Shown here piece after piece: positions 25,665 to 36,200 of a stretch of DNA of 64,000 bases. The position numbers were made by a program, and so were the translations under genes. The notes under the pieces are model-generated. The model was not told the origin of the DNA and did not search any database. It saw only the letters and a program-made list of their open reading frames with translations. This DNA comes from Treponema sp. J25 (GTDB lineage: Bacteria > Spirochaetota > Spirochaetia > Treponematales > Breznakiellaceae), in NCBI RefSeq assembly GCF_004343725.1, contig NZ_PTQW01000018.1, positions 25,965 to 89,964 of the forward strand. The letters are read 5' to 3'. The stretch's first letter is position 1. The number at the start of each line of letters is the position of its first letter.

Positions 25665-27428
25665 TTATTGCAGAATAGTTATCTCTACCCGTCGGTTCTT
25701 AGCTTTGCCGGCCTCAGTGCTGTTATCCGCCAGGGGTCGTGTGCTCCCCCATCCCTTGTATATAAACCGCTCCGCCGGAATACCCCGGGCGGTCAGTTCA
25801 TCCACGATTTTTTTAGCCCGCCGAACCGAAAGCTCCTGCTCTGCCGCAGGGCGTCCCACGGCGGCGGTGTGACCTTCCACCAGGATAAGCGGTTGGTTGG
25901 GGGAAGAACCCAGGACAGACTTTATGGCCCGGGCAATCAAATCCAGTCGCCCCCGCTCGCTGCTCAGAATTTCGTCTGAATCGGCCACAAAACGGATATC
26001 CCGGACGGTGAGCTTTACTCCCTCGGGGACCGCCGCCACCTCTATGTTTTGGGCGGGGAGGTCCACCGTAGCCGGCCTATCCGAAGAAGCCCCCGGGCTG
26101 CCACGCCCTTCATCAAGCTGAAAGGCCCCATCCACCGTGACCCCATCGCTTCCTGATCGCAGGGCTATGCCCTCGGGGACTTCCCCTTTCTCTCCTCCAG
26201 AAGGTTCAGCCTTACCCACAGGGGACGCCACCCCACCGGATGCCGGGGGGCTTCTCTTATCATCAGCCCCTATTCCCCCGGCCCCTGGTGCCCCGGTCCC
26301 CCCGCTAGAGGTCCCTCCACTAGCCACGGCGCCAGTTGAATCGGCGCCAGAGGAACTCCGCCGGTCAGCAAGATCACTTCCCCCACCGCCGGAAGCCCCA
26401 CCCGCCGCGGCACCCGTCGAATCGGCACCACCAGCCTTGCCTCCCCCTCCGGGGAGCCCTTCGGGGGCGCCCAATTGCCGAGCCACCTGGGCAAGGACCG
26501 CCGAACGGTCAAAGGGCAAGAAGCTTTCGCTGAACGTCAGGGTAAACCCCTTGTAACGCACCGAAGAACCATCGGGCCACAGAAAGGTTTCATCCAGGGT
26601 ATCCCGCATCAGAACAAGCCGACCATCGGCAACCCGAATCAATATATCTACCACATGGGTACCACTTGCTTCGATAAAGGGGCCTGAAGCCTCCTGGCCT
26701 ACCCCAGGTTGATTCGTTTGGGAACTCCCGCTTCCCATCGTTTTTTGATCCGTTTTGCTTCCCCTGCTTGTGGCCGTCTTGTAGCGGGTAGCATACTGAG
26801 CCTGTATCCGATAGACCTGTTCTCCCTTATAGGGCTCCTCGCCCAGGAAACGGTATTCCGCCAGGATAGGAAGTTTTACCTGATTACCATCGTTACGGGG
26901 ATCTACGATGCGTTCCCCCGCAGCAATCCAGATATCCCCCGGGCGAAGGGCTTTCTCAGGGAAAACAGGGAAATTGCGCAACAGCGGGTATCCCCGATCA
27001 TCCACCAGTCGTATTGAGCCTGTTTTTGAGAGGATAAATTCAACCGGAATGATATCATCCAGCGGCCGGGCCACTTTTTGCAGGTCCCGCAGGGTTTCCT
27101 CAAACACGTAGACCGTGCCGCGGTATCGCACCCCCTCGCGTTCCTGAAAGGGATCCAGGCGGTAACGGGTTTCCCGATATACATGCCCTGTATATTTGCC
27201 ATTATCGTAGCGGGCCCAGTTAGACCGCTCAACCAGCGTATAGGGGCCGGGGAAGCTCTGAACAAGAACAACCCCGGAGGCGGACGATGGCATAGGTAGG
27301 GAATTAGAAGAAGAAGGGGCTCCCTGGTTCTGGGAAAACAGATAAACGGGAAAGACAGAATAGACAATGATTGTCCCCAACCAGCACAGGGGACTTTTCC
27401 GTTTTTGCATGGATTCAGTATCTGACAT
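25665..27428 (-). CDS. OmpA-family cell-envelope protein with long low-complexity linker
   Basis: This is a 587-residue protein. An N-terminal hydrophobic segment (WLGTIIVYSVFPVYLF) serves as signal or anchor. Residues ~45-310 form a beta-rich domain not known to me. Residues ~315-450 are a glycine/serine/alanine linker with repeated GADSTGA units. The last ~110 residues are an OmpA-like peptidoglycan-binding domain (VEGHTAAVGRPAAEQELSVR, then ERFIYKGWGSTRPLADNS and NRRVEITI). The OmpA domain should tether the protein to peptidoglycan. The -10-like CATAAT (27437-27442) ends 8 bp before the ATG and no proper ribosome site is seen. It precedes the ABC exporter genes in the operon. Confidence 0.85.
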   Translation of the reverse strand: MSDTESMQKRKSPLCWLGTIIVYSVFPVYLFSQNQGAPSSSNSLPMPSSASGVVLVQSFPGPYTLVERSNWARYDNGKYTGHVYRETRYRLDPFQEREGVRYRGTVYVFEETLRDLQKVARPLDDIIPVEFILSKTGSIRLVDDRGYPLLRNFPVFPEKALRPGDIWIAAGERIVDPRNDGNQVKLPILAEYRFLGEEPYKGEQVYRIQAQYATRYKTATSRGSKTDQKTMGSGSSQTNQPGVGQEASGPFIEASGTHVVDILIRVADGRLVLMRDTLDETFLWPDGSSVRYKGFTLTFSESFLPFDRSAVLAQVARQLGAPEGLPGGGGKAGGADSTGAAAGGASGGGGSDLADRRSSSGADSTGAVASGGTSSGGTGAPGAGGIGADDKRSPPASGGVASPVGKAEPSGGEKGEVPEGIALRSGSDGVTVDGAFQLDEGRGSPGASSDRPATVDLPAQNIEVAAVPEGVKLTVRDIRFVADSDEILSSERGRLDLIARAIKSVLGSSPNQPLILVEGHTAAVGRPAAEQELSVRRAKKIVDELTARGIPAERFIYKGWGSTRPLADNSTEAGKAKNRRVEITILQ

Positions 27429-27553
27429 AGTCCCTTATTATGCAAGTATGATATAAAAAACACCTCAGTCTATGGTCCTTCGGCACATCTAAAATCTAAA
27501 AAGGGGCCCCCTTTCCATAATTTCATAATTTTCCATACTTTTCTTCTCGCCCC

Positions 27554-27580
27554 CTGACATTTTCATTGTTTTCATATACA
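27554..27580 (+). promoter_or_regulatory. Promoter of tag, probably giving a leaderless mRNA
   Basis: CTGACA (27554-27559) and TATACA (27575-27580) are 15 bp apart, a short spacing. The -10 box ends 8 bp before the ATG, and the intervening TTTCCCCT contains no ribosome site. Confidence 0.5.
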
Positions 27581-27588
27581 TTTCCCCT

Positions 27589-28164
27589 ATGGAATTATTC
27601 CGTTGTCCCTGGTGCCTGTCGGATCCGCTGTACATGGCCTATCACGATACCGAGTGGGGAACTCCCCTCTGGGACGATGGGGCCCTTTTTGCCCTTCTGG
27701 TACTGGAGGGAGCCCAAGCAGGGCTCTCATGGCTTACCATCCTTAAGCGGCGCCAGGGCTACCTTGATGCGATGGATCGCCTCGATCCCCTCCGGCTTGC
27801 CCGGTATACCGAAAAAGACATAGATCGGCTCTGTCAGGATCCCCGGATCATTCGAAACCGGCGGAAAATAGTGTCGGCTATTTCCAATGCCCGGGCCTTT
27901 CTTAACCTTCAAGAGAAAAAAGGAAGTTTTGCCCAGTGGCTGTGGGGTTTTGTAGACGGGAAGCCCCTGGTAAACTCGTGGAATGATATAAAACAGATAC
28001 CGCCTAGCACCCCCCTTTCTGAACGGATTTCCCGGGAACTTCAAAAAGAGGGTTTTTCCTTTGTGGGCCCCACCATTGTATACGCGTATATGCAATCGGC
28101 GGGCCAGGTAAACGATCATTTAGTACGGTGTTTTCGGCACAAAGAGTTAACGGGGAAACAGTAA
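27589..28164 (+). CDS. tag: DNA-3-methyladenine glycosylase I
   Basis: This 191-residue enzyme is of the usual Tag length. It excises 3-methyladenine from alkylated DNA in base-excision repair. The N-terminal zinc cysteines (FRCPWCLSDPLY) are present, followed by YHDTEWGTPLWDD, LEGAQAGLSWLTILKRR and the C-terminal GPTIVYAYMQSAGQVNDH, which supplies the last metal ligands with His in CFRH. It stands alone, divergent from the OmpA-ABC operon, and appears to be translated from a leaderless transcript. Confidence 0.93.
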   Translation: MELFRCPWCLSDPLYMAYHDTEWGTPLWDDGALFALLVLEGAQAGLSWLTILKRRQGYLDAMDRLDPLRLARYTEKDIDRLCQDPRIIRNRRKIVSAISNARAFLNLQEKKGSFAQWLWGFVDGKPLVNSWNDIKQIPPSTPLSERISRELQKEGFSFVGPTIVYAYMQSAGQVNDHLVRCFRHKELTGKQ

Positions 28165-28210
28165 AAGTCCTGTAAAAAGGCCCAATCGACAGAAATCTTT
28201 CTTGCTTGAA

Positions 28211-28239
28211 TTGCACCAATATCGGCCCTGGTGTATACT
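28211..28239 (+). promoter_or_regulatory. Promoter of the DUF2804 gene
   Basis: TTGCAC (28211-28216) and TATACT (28234-28239) are 17 bp apart. The predicted leader of about 120 nt contains a 7-bp inverted repeat (GGTTCCC / GGGAACC), suggesting some folding, but I recognise no riboswitch class in it. Confidence 0.6.
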
Positions 28240-28367
28240 ACCTCTACACCGTAGGCTCGATGTAAGAATACCGCCGGAGGTGATTTCCCGGTTCCCTTTG
28301 TATGGTATTGGAAGGCAAGGGTAGATAGGGGAACCAAACCGGTAATGCGATATCCGGGAGGGTTGTG

Positions 28368-29417
28368 ATGTACAAACGGGATATTCTGCCTTCTCGTCCC
28401 AGTCCGGTAGAAGAAGGGAATCCTATTTTTGGGACCTGGACCAAGGCCTTTGACGATGTGAACCTGCTGAGCATTAAACACCCCTTCTCTACCCATCTTC
28501 CTAAGTTTATAAAAAAATATCGAATAAAAGAGTGGCAAAGCTTCCAGATTCAAAATGATACCTACTATCTCACGGTAGTGGTAAGCAATGTGCGCTATTT
28601 CCGGATTGCCCAGGTTTTTGTATGGAATAAGGAGAGCAAAGAAAAACTGCTTTTCCGTAAGGTCCTGCCCTTCGGAGCATGGAAATTACCCCGGAGTCTG
28701 TCTAATGCGGCCTTTACCAGCCGGAGTTACGGATTCTACATTCGAATTCATAACTGGCTCGATGCGGATCTTATCGAACTTGACCTTGACGTAGAGCCCA
28801 CCAAAAAACGGCCGTCCTTCACGGCCCACCTGGAACTGGATTTTGCGCGACAGAAAACCACCCCTATGGTAACCCACCTTCCCTTTTCAGAACGACGATC
28901 CATGTATTCGTTCAAAGCCATGACCAGTGTACGGGGGGACCTCGTGTTTGGGGGACAGCATCTCTCATTTAGCCCCGAACGCACCGCAGGGCTATTCTTT
29001 GATTACAAGGGCTTTTTCCCCTATCGAATGCGACACCTGTGGTGCAATGGTTTTTCCTACCATGAAGATAAACAGCTTTTTGGATTTAGTATTGCCGAAG
29101 GCCAGACCCGGGACACCTTTCGATATAACGAAAATGCCCTCTGGTTCAAAGGGGAACTTACCCCTTTGCCACCCGTAAAAATCACCATGCCCGAGGGCCC
29201 CGAATCGGACTGGGTGATTCAGGACCTGGAAGGCATGGTAGATCTTACCTTTACTCCCCAGGAAACGATCCGCTTCGGCTTCAATTATTTTGTCGCCCAT
29301 AGTGAATACATCGCTCCCTTTGGGGTATATAATGGGATGTTAGTAACCAGAGATGGGATACAGATCCCCGTCCGTAACCTCTGGGGAACGGGCGAAAAAT
29401 TGTACTTACGGGTGTAA
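28368..29417 (+). CDS. DUF2804 family protein
   Basis: This 350-residue soluble protein matches the DUF2804 pattern: an N-terminal PVEEGNPIFGTWTKAFDDVN, a central FDYKGFFPYRMRHLWCNGFS and a C-terminal FGVYNGMLVTRDGIQIPVRN. Structurally these resemble lipocalin-like/attH-type beta-barrel proteins, but no biochemical role is established to my knowledge. There is no signal peptide. The ATG at 28368 follows GGGAGG at 5 bases; a GTG one codon upstream is less likely. The next gene starts 5 bp after its stop, so the two are co-transcribed. Confidence 0.75.
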   Translation: MYKRDILPSRPSPVEEGNPIFGTWTKAFDDVNLLSIKHPFSTHLPKFIKKYRIKEWQSFQIQNDTYYLTVVVSNVRYFRIAQVFVWNKESKEKLLFRKVLPFGAWKLPRSLSNAAFTSRSYGFYIRIHNWLDADLIELDLDVEPTKKRPSFTAHLELDFARQKTTPMVTHLPFSERRSMYSFKAMTSVRGDLVFGGQHLSFSPERTAGLFFDYKGFFPYRMRHLWCNGFSYHEDKQLFGFSIAEGQTRDTFRYNENALWFKGELTPLPPVKITMPEGPESDWVIQDLEGMVDLTFTPQETIRFGFNYFVAHSEYIAPFGVYNGMLVTRDGIQIPVRNLWGTGEKLYLRV

Positions 29418-29422
29418 GATTT

Positions 29423-31573
29423 ATGGCAAAACGCCCACCGGCAATTTATGAACCAGGAGAATTAGATCGGATTCGTCAGAAATTAGGGCCCCTTGACCCT
29501 GAGGAGGCCCGCCAATTAGCCCAAAAATTGGGCGGGGAAGTAGGGGTAGAAAAAACCTACATTCCTCAACGAGAACATCCCCATCGCAAGGGTAGAGAAG
29601 AAACGGTCTCCGTTTCGGTGAAGGGAAGTGCTCCACGCCATAGGGTAGAAGTAATCGAACAAGAAGACGAAACGAAGGGGTGGCGAAAAAGTAAAAAAAA
29701 CCCATCGTCGGCCAGCGAGGATGATCCTACCAAAACCTTCCATCTCTCGTATCGAGAACGGGTAAAAATGGATCGCTGGGCCAGCGATGTCACCTTTGAA
29801 ATAAAAAGCCCCATCCAGGTACTGTTTTCCATCCTGTCGGTCTTTAAAGATCCGCCGGATCTCGTATACCATCGATTTGTCACCGAGCGGATGAATGAGT
29901 ATTACAGCAAACTAGAGGCCCTCGTTACCGCCGTCCGGAGCCTTTTACCCCGAAACAATGTACACCGGAACGAAGCATTTAGGCTCCGCTATCCCTTTGC
30001 GTACCAGGTTATGGACACCCTCCGCTACTGGAATATTGAACTTATAACCAGCGAACTAGGTCGTCTCCAGGCCCATCCCCGGACGGTACAGGTTTCGGAT
30101 TTCTCAGATATCCTCAAGGCCTTTTACCGGCCAATCATCCTTCTGGAACAATTAGATATAGAACATCACGTTAAACCCCTTTTTAAGATCCTCTATACCT
30201 TTTTGTATCAGGAAAATCCCCAGGAGGCTCAGCAAAAACACCAGGCCATGGTTCGCAAAGCCCTCGTCAATTATCCCCTGGTAATGAAAAATATCCGGTA
30301 TCTCTTGTATCCCCTCCTGATGAAACTGCTTTCCGATCGATGGTTTGATTACGAAGACTTCTTTAAGTGGCGAAAAAACAGGATCTATCACTTCTTGCAG
30401 ATTAAAGAAAGCGATCGGCTGTCTCCACCCGAACCAGAAGATATGGGCCCCCGGGAACCAAAAGAAAAAGAAGCGGAATCCAGCCCCGCTCCAGAAAAAG
30501 AAGAAGACATCCCTCCCCTTATCCAGGAACCTGTCGAAACGCTTCAGAGTACCGAGTCTTCCCAGGGAACCGGTGAACAGCCTTCCCCCCAAGAGACAAC
30601 AGGAGGTACAGCAGAACATGGGGCGGCTCCTGTTGCGGCGGTTTTATCCCGGGCCGTGCAAAAAGGGCTGGATACCTTAGGGCACCTTTTCCCGGGGATT
30701 CCCTGGCAGCGTCTCGGCGAATACCCCGATCTGTATCCGTACTTTTCGCGGGTCTTTGATTTTCGCCGGGGCTATGAACTTATTCATCCCCGGGACCCTA
30801 TGCTCCACATTGCGGTGCTCATGCATATTTTGGAAGAACTCTTTTATGGGCTACGCTATGTTCGTTTCGGTATTATCAACACCGAACACACCGACCCCGC
30901 CCGCATCGATGATACGATCAGTCGCATTATCACCAATTGGCACGAATACATCGAACGAATCCTGGAAAAAGATTACCTCCATCGCCTGGATGAATATAAT
31001 GAGGCCCTTACTACCGCCAGCGACAGCCGATCTTCCAGCTTTACCAAACGGCTCCTTTTGGAGATTAACTGGATTAAACGTCTGTATTTTTTGCCTTACC
31101 ACACTTTTGATTCCTTCGGGCCCCCACCCTTTAATCGAAATGAAATTACGCCTATCTACTCAGACGTCCATAGCCTTAAAAAAATCCTTACCCTGGTGGC
31201 GGCGGATATCGAGGAGGCTATAAAAAAGGGAGGAGCCGAAAGACAGGTAACCTGTTCTACCCTGGATAATCCCTGGGAACCCTACGTGTTTCAGATCCCC
31301 AATCCCCTTTCGGTCCGGCTTGATGCTCTTTTAGGGGGAAAGAAATCCAGGAAAAAAACCAATGCGGCCCTTATCTTTTTCACTATTGCGGTGGTAACGG
31401 TCCTGGATCATATCATGAATAACCAGCAAAGTTGGGCCTACTCTGAAAAAGCGGCGGGGCCCCTCCGTTCCACGGAAGAAGAATTTTCCGAGGGCCTATC
31501 CGCCCTGGCAAGTCCCGATCCGGAGGCGCTTTTTAAGGAATCCTTAAAGAACCGCGAGAGTCCGGCTGAGTAA
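29423..31573 (+). CDS. Large conserved-looking protein of unknown function
   Basis: I do not recognise a family for this 716-residue protein. Residues ~1-110 are charged and likely disordered (PQREHPHRKGREETVSVSV). Residues ~110-345 are mainly helical with many aromatic residues. Residues ~345-410 are a Glu/Pro/Thr-rich linker (KEKEAESSPAPEKEEDIPP). Residues ~415-640 form a second helical block, and a hydrophobic segment (AALIFFTIAVVTVLDHIM) lies near the C-terminus, which could be a tail anchor. It has no signal peptide. It is tightly linked to the DUF2804 gene. Codon use looks like its neighbours, so it is a genuine chromosomal gene. Confidence 0.6.
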   Translation: MAKRPPAIYEPGELDRIRQKLGPLDPEEARQLAQKLGGEVGVEKTYIPQREHPHRKGREETVSVSVKGSAPRHRVEVIEQEDETKGWRKSKKNPSSASEDDPTKTFHLSYRERVKMDRWASDVTFEIKSPIQVLFSILSVFKDPPDLVYHRFVTERMNEYYSKLEALVTAVRSLLPRNNVHRNEAFRLRYPFAYQVMDTLRYWNIELITSELGRLQAHPRTVQVSDFSDILKAFYRPIILLEQLDIEHHVKPLFKILYTFLYQENPQEAQQKHQAMVRKALVNYPLVMKNIRYLLYPLLMKLLSDRWFDYEDFFKWRKNRIYHFLQIKESDRLSPPEPEDMGPREPKEKEAESSPAPEKEEDIPPLIQEPVETLQSTESSQGTGEQPSPQETTGGTAEHGAAPVAAVLSRAVQKGLDTLGHLFPGIPWQRLGEYPDLYPYFSRVFDFRRGYELIHPRDPMLHIAVLMHILEELFYGLRYVRFGIINTEHTDPARIDDTISRIITNWHEYIERILEKDYLHRLDEYNEALTTASDSRSSSFTKRLLLEINWIKRLYFLPYHTFDSFGPPPFNRNEITPIYSDVHSLKKILTLVAADIEEAIKKGGAERQVTCSTLDNPWEPYVFQIPNPLSVRLDALLGGKKSRKKTNAALIFFTIAVVTVLDHIMNNQQSWAYSEKAAGPLRSTEEEFSEGLSALASPDPEALFKESLKNRESPAE

Positions 31574-31696
31574 GGAGGACTCTGGGTTCTACCTTCCCTA
31601 AGGCCGTACCTCTACTCTCTTAATCCGCCCGAAGGGGTACTATGTCTGTTTACAGAACATCCGACCCTAGGACTCATGGCCAGGGCGACCAACATC

Positions 31697-33265
31697 CTAC
31701 GCTTTTAGTATCTCTTCCAATGCTTGTACAACCATGGGATCTACTTTGCCGCAGGACGCTTCGTCCTGGATAATCTCCAGGGCCCGCAAGGGGGAGACCG
31801 CTTTCTTATAGGGCCGGTCTGCGGCGGTCAAGGCATCATACATATCCGCCACCGCCAGGAGTCGGCCAGCGAAAGGGATAGCCTCGGCCTGGAGACCCTC
31901 AGGGTACCCTGACCCATCAAGCTTTTCGTGGTGGGTTTTTACGATGAGGGGAATCTGGCTATACTCTGGCGGCCAGGGGATTTTCTTTACAAACTCATAG
32001 GAATACACCACATGTCGCTGGATCAACTCCCGTTCTGCATCATTAAGGCTCCCCCGGCGGATAGCCAGGCTCCGAATTTCTTCCTCTGTCAGGAGAGGAA
32101 TTACCTCTCCATCTACCCCCCGTACCGAAGGGAGCGGAACAGAAAGGATCCGCTCGATAATCTGGACTGGGTCCTCGTCGGTAAGGCTTGGCTCATTCAA
32201 GCGTTCAATCTGACGGGTAACCGCTACCAGTTCTTCTAGAATTTTCTCCCGTTCCTTATCAAGCTGCTGGAGCGTTTCCGCAGAAGGGGAATTGCGCCGC
32301 AGGGCAAAATCCAATTCCAGGGAACGGCGAAGATACTTAAGCCGCAGTTGCAGCTTTTCGAATTCCCAGGGGTAGAGCTTCTTAGCCTTTACAAAAACCG
32401 CCGGTTCTATATAGACCTTGCCAAAATCGTGGAGAAGCCCCGCATATTCCAGGGCCTTTATCTCGTTCTCAGAAAAAACAGGACCCTTCCCTTCTTCTTC
32501 CTGTTTCCGGTTAATCCGGCGGGCCAGCTGGACCACCATCATGGCCACCCGCTGGGAATGCCCGCAGGTGGCAGGGTCCCGCTGTTCCACCGCATCCACC
32601 GCGGCCCGCACAAATTCCTCAAACTGGGACTGAATCTGCCGGATAAGCCGGGCGTTTTCGATGGCAATAGCGGCCTGATTTGCGATGGCCTGCATCATGG
32701 AAAGGTACCGTTCCTTAAAGGGAACCACGTAGGTTTCTACATCTGCGGGGGTCCGCAAAATAATCCGATGGGCATCCTGTATCTGTTCTCCTTCTTTAGA
32801 ATTGATGAGTTGAATCACCCCCATAACAGACCCATCGTAGGTAAGCATGGGAACTACCAGCATGGAACGGGTCCGATACCCATAGCGAAGGTCAAAACTG
32901 TTATTAAAACGAAAGGGCACATCCGGCGGTAAGTTATACACATCGGGGATGTTCAGGCTTTCGCCGGTTAACGACACATACCCCGCAATGGATTCGGTTG
33001 TCCGGGGCATGGTAAAGGTTTCATATTGAACGGGTATGGAATGGTTGTAACTGTAGGTAAAGCGCAGCCACTCCCCCTCGGGGCCCCCTTCCACAAAGAA
33101 GATACTACCCCCATCGGCCCCTGTAATATCCTGACTGATATGCAGGATTTTTCTTAAAAGCTGGTCCAGATCTTTCTCTCGGACCAGTTCTTTCCCAATT
33201 TCTATCATCCGGAATTGATCTTCATAGACATCCTGCAATTCCCGATGGGAAAGATTCGCTTCCAT
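31697..33265 (-). CDS. GAF-HD-GYP signalling protein, probable cyclic-dinucleotide phosphodiesterase
   Basis: This 522-residue cytoplasmic protein has a GAF domain at ~20-200 (DITGADGGSIFFVEGG, SMLVVPMLTYDGSVMGVIQL) and an HD-GYP domain from ~225 on. It contains CGHSQRVAMMVVQLARR, LLHDFGKVYIEP, TKNHEK-type KTHHEKLDGSGYPEGL and VADMYDALTAADRPYKKAV. HD-GYP enzymes hydrolyse c-di-GMP. Between HDFGK and the next conserved His (RHVVYSYEFVKKI) lies an insert of about 100 residues rich in Glu/Leu/Arg, with coiled-coil character. GGGAGG precedes the ATG. The gene follows the AddA-like helicase gene without a gap. Confidence 0.88.
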   Translation of the reverse strand: MEANLSHRELQDVYEDQFRMIEIGKELVREKDLDQLLRKILHISQDITGADGGSIFFVEGGPEGEWLRFTYSYNHSIPVQYETFTMPRTTESIAGYVSLTGESLNIPDVYNLPPDVPFRFNNSFDLRYGYRTRSMLVVPMLTYDGSVMGVIQLINSKEGEQIQDAHRIILRTPADVETYVVPFKERYLSMMQAIANQAAIAIENARLIRQIQSQFEEFVRAAVDAVEQRDPATCGHSQRVAMMVVQLARRINRKQEEEGKGPVFSENEIKALEYAGLLHDFGKVYIEPAVFVKAKKLYPWEFEKLQLRLKYLRRSLELDFALRRNSPSAETLQQLDKEREKILEELVAVTRQIERLNEPSLTDEDPVQIIERILSVPLPSVRGVDGEVIPLLTEEEIRSLAIRRGSLNDAERELIQRHVVYSYEFVKKIPWPPEYSQIPLIVKTHHEKLDGSGYPEGLQAEAIPFAGRLLAVADMYDALTAADRPYKKAVSPLRALEIIQDEASCGKVDPMVVQALEEILKA

Positions 33266-33267
33266 AC

Positions 33268-36200
33268 TTAAAAACCTCCCTCCCCTTCTGGCATAAATAC
33301 CAGAGGGTCCTCCATAAGCCCCATGGAGTCAGTTCTTTTCAGCGTTTCCTGAGCCAGCTTAAACAGAACATCCGGCGCTAAGGGGTCCGTCATCTCCCGT
33401 ATCTCTTCGTGACGCAAATAATACAAAAAACACCGAACCTGCTTATCAGAAAAAGCGGGGGCTCCGAGACGATAACATTCCAGTTGCACCCGATGGAGTT
33501 CGGGAAGTATTTCTTTATCGGTTTTAAAATCGACAATAATGCATTCTTGCTCGGTTTCATATATAAGATCCATGGCCCCCCGAACCAGAATGGACTGGAA
33601 AGGCCCCTTTTCATCTGAGGAGAAAAGGGGAAGATGGAACAGGAAAGGAAACTCAAAGCAATAGTTTGATGAGCGAAGCACCTCGTGACCATAGGGACTC
33701 TGGAAGAAACGAAGGGCCTGCTCTAAAGCTTCCGTGACCAAAGTTTCTTGCTTTTTTTGGGGGACCCCCAGCCGGGAAAAAGAACGCCGCACCGACGAGG
33801 GTAGCGCCTCCATGAGTTCTCCCACGGAGAATTGCCGCCGCCATGTTTCCAGGGTTTCATCAAAGAGTTCCCCTTGCAAGGACCGGCCACCTTCTCTTTT
33901 CGGCGGGCTTTTTTCATTGGCAAAAGGAGCGGTCCCTTCCGGGACCTGATCCGCCAGGCCCCGCAGTCGAGGGAACACATAAGCCAGGATACTGTGAGAA
34001 AGGGTCCCAAAGGCAGTTTCAAGGCTCTCTTCTTTCGCTTCCATGAGGTACCCAGCGTGGCCACGCTCTGCCTTGGCAGCCGCAGAACCACTGGCCGCCG
34101 GGGAAAGTTCCTTCTCGGGGGCCGGCAAAATTGGTTCTCTGGAGAAGGGCAGCGATACCTCTGCCTCTTTTCGGGCATCGTGTCTCTGCCCTCCGTCCTG
34201 AGCCCCGATGTGAAGGTCGAACCTTTTCTCCCCTTGCCACACCACCTCCATCGCGGTGGGGCTCGTCCACCAGGGAAACGCCAAGGGAGGCTCTAGTATA
34301 ACCGATTCCCCGTACTTCATTCCATCGCCAGGAGGTTCTTCTTGTTCGGCCCTTTTCCCACGCATAGAAGGACTTTCCTCTAGTGCTGCGCTACGGCCTG
34401 CCGGGGCAACCGGTGCATCCCCTTGAACATCTTTCTGGAAGAGCGGCCTATTTTCGACGAGAGACAGTCTTTGCTTCCGGGCAGCCTCAATGCCCTCTTC
34501 CAGAGCTTTTTTATCAAGCAGAGAAAGAGGGGCCAGGCTATACAGGGCTGGATCCATGCCGTTTTCTGTCCCAAAAGCAGAGGCAAGGAGATCAAAGAAG
34601 GTTTTCTCTTTCTTGTCATCCTTTGCTAGAGGAGCCTGAAGAATACGGCGCAGACTTTCTTCTGATGGTTCTTGTGTCGATGAAGATTCTTTTTCTGACT
34701 GTTCTTCCTGAACACCCGAATCTTCCTGTTTTTTTAGGCCCCTTCGCCGGCCCACAAAGATAAGCCGCTGTTCAGCCCGCGTAGCTGCCACATACAAAAG
34801 CCGCTTAAATTCCGCAAAGGCCTTCTTCGCTTCTTCCTCTTTTGCTATTTCAAAATAGTAGGACCTTACCTTATCCTCTTTTTTCTTTGCGGGATCCTCA
34901 AGCACCACGATGGGACCCCACTCAGGGTGCCAGTAGTACAGGGAATCCATCTTTTCCCCCTTCAGGGAACTCCCACAGAGGGGAATAATGACCACCGGGA
35001 ACTGGAGGCCCTTGCTTTTATGAATGGTGAGAAAGCTTACCTCATTTTGGGCTTTCTCTCCTTCCCCATCAATGCCGGTTAACCGTTCCTTTGATCCAAT
35101 GCGGGGGGCCAGTTCATCTACAAAGGCCGCCGCCGAAAGTCCCCGACGATCCGCATCCAGGGCAAGGTGATAGAGGTATTCAAATTGGTCCACGAGGTGA
35201 CTTCCCCGGGGGTGTTGGAGAAGATACGACCGATACCCCCATTCATACCACAGGCTTGCCATAAGGGCCGCAAGGCCCACCTTATCGATTTTTTTTTGGA
35301 TAAATTCGTACAATTGACGCCCCAGTTCATAACGGCGTCGCTCCTCCTGGGAGTTTTCTTCTGCAACACCGTCGTTCCACCAATGGGAAGGCGGGTCCGG
35401 GGGAAAGGGGAACGAGGCGCCGCCCGGACGGGCCGCATCATAAAGGATACGGCTCGTTACCTGGTCACCGAGACCCACCAGGGGAGAACGGAGCACCGTC
35501 CCATAGGCATTAGTGTCCCGGGGAGCAAGCACCAACCGAAACAGGGCATATATATCGTGGACAGGACCTTCAGTAAAAACCCCCCGGGGGTCAATGGCCC
35601 GATAGGGAATACCTATCCGCTGAAAGATCTGTTCAAACACCCCCTGATGGGTGGTGGTACGAAAGAGCAGGGCCACATCTCCAAAGTGGAACTCTCCTTC
35701 CCTAACCCCTTTCAGAATTCGCTGGGCAATGCAGAGGGCCTCCGATTCATTGCCGGTTTTAAGGTTCTTTACCTCTGGGGTATCTTCTTCGGCCAGGTAT
35801 ATCTCTACCCGCCTTGTCTGTTGAGGACCCCCCTTTAGGCGGATAGCGGGATCAGATGGGATTTCCCGGTCATGGCCCCGTTCTTCAGAGAAGGGATAGA
35901 GGGCGTCAAAACGGTAGGTTGCCTCATAGGGCGGCACCTCTGCAGAGGGGGAGGAGAAAATCTTACGGAAAAGGACGTTGAAAAAAGCGAGCAGCTCTTT
36001 AGCGGAGCGATAATTATTTTGAATATGGAGTACCGGAGAGAGCCCCGGAGGATTGGCCCGGCTCAGGTCCTGGGCAAGGGAATTAAACACCGTGACATCG
36101 GCCCCTCTAAATCTATAGATCGATTGCTTTTCGTCCCCTACAAAAAAAAGCTTGTTCTCTTCCAGGTCCTCCGGTAAGGGGATGCCATCGCAGAGGCGGT

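Noticed and set aside
33832..34296. Plus-strand open frame of about 150 codons inside the helicase gene
   Set aside because: It lies opposite the variable region of a clear helicase-nuclease gene and has no ribosome site or recognisable motif.
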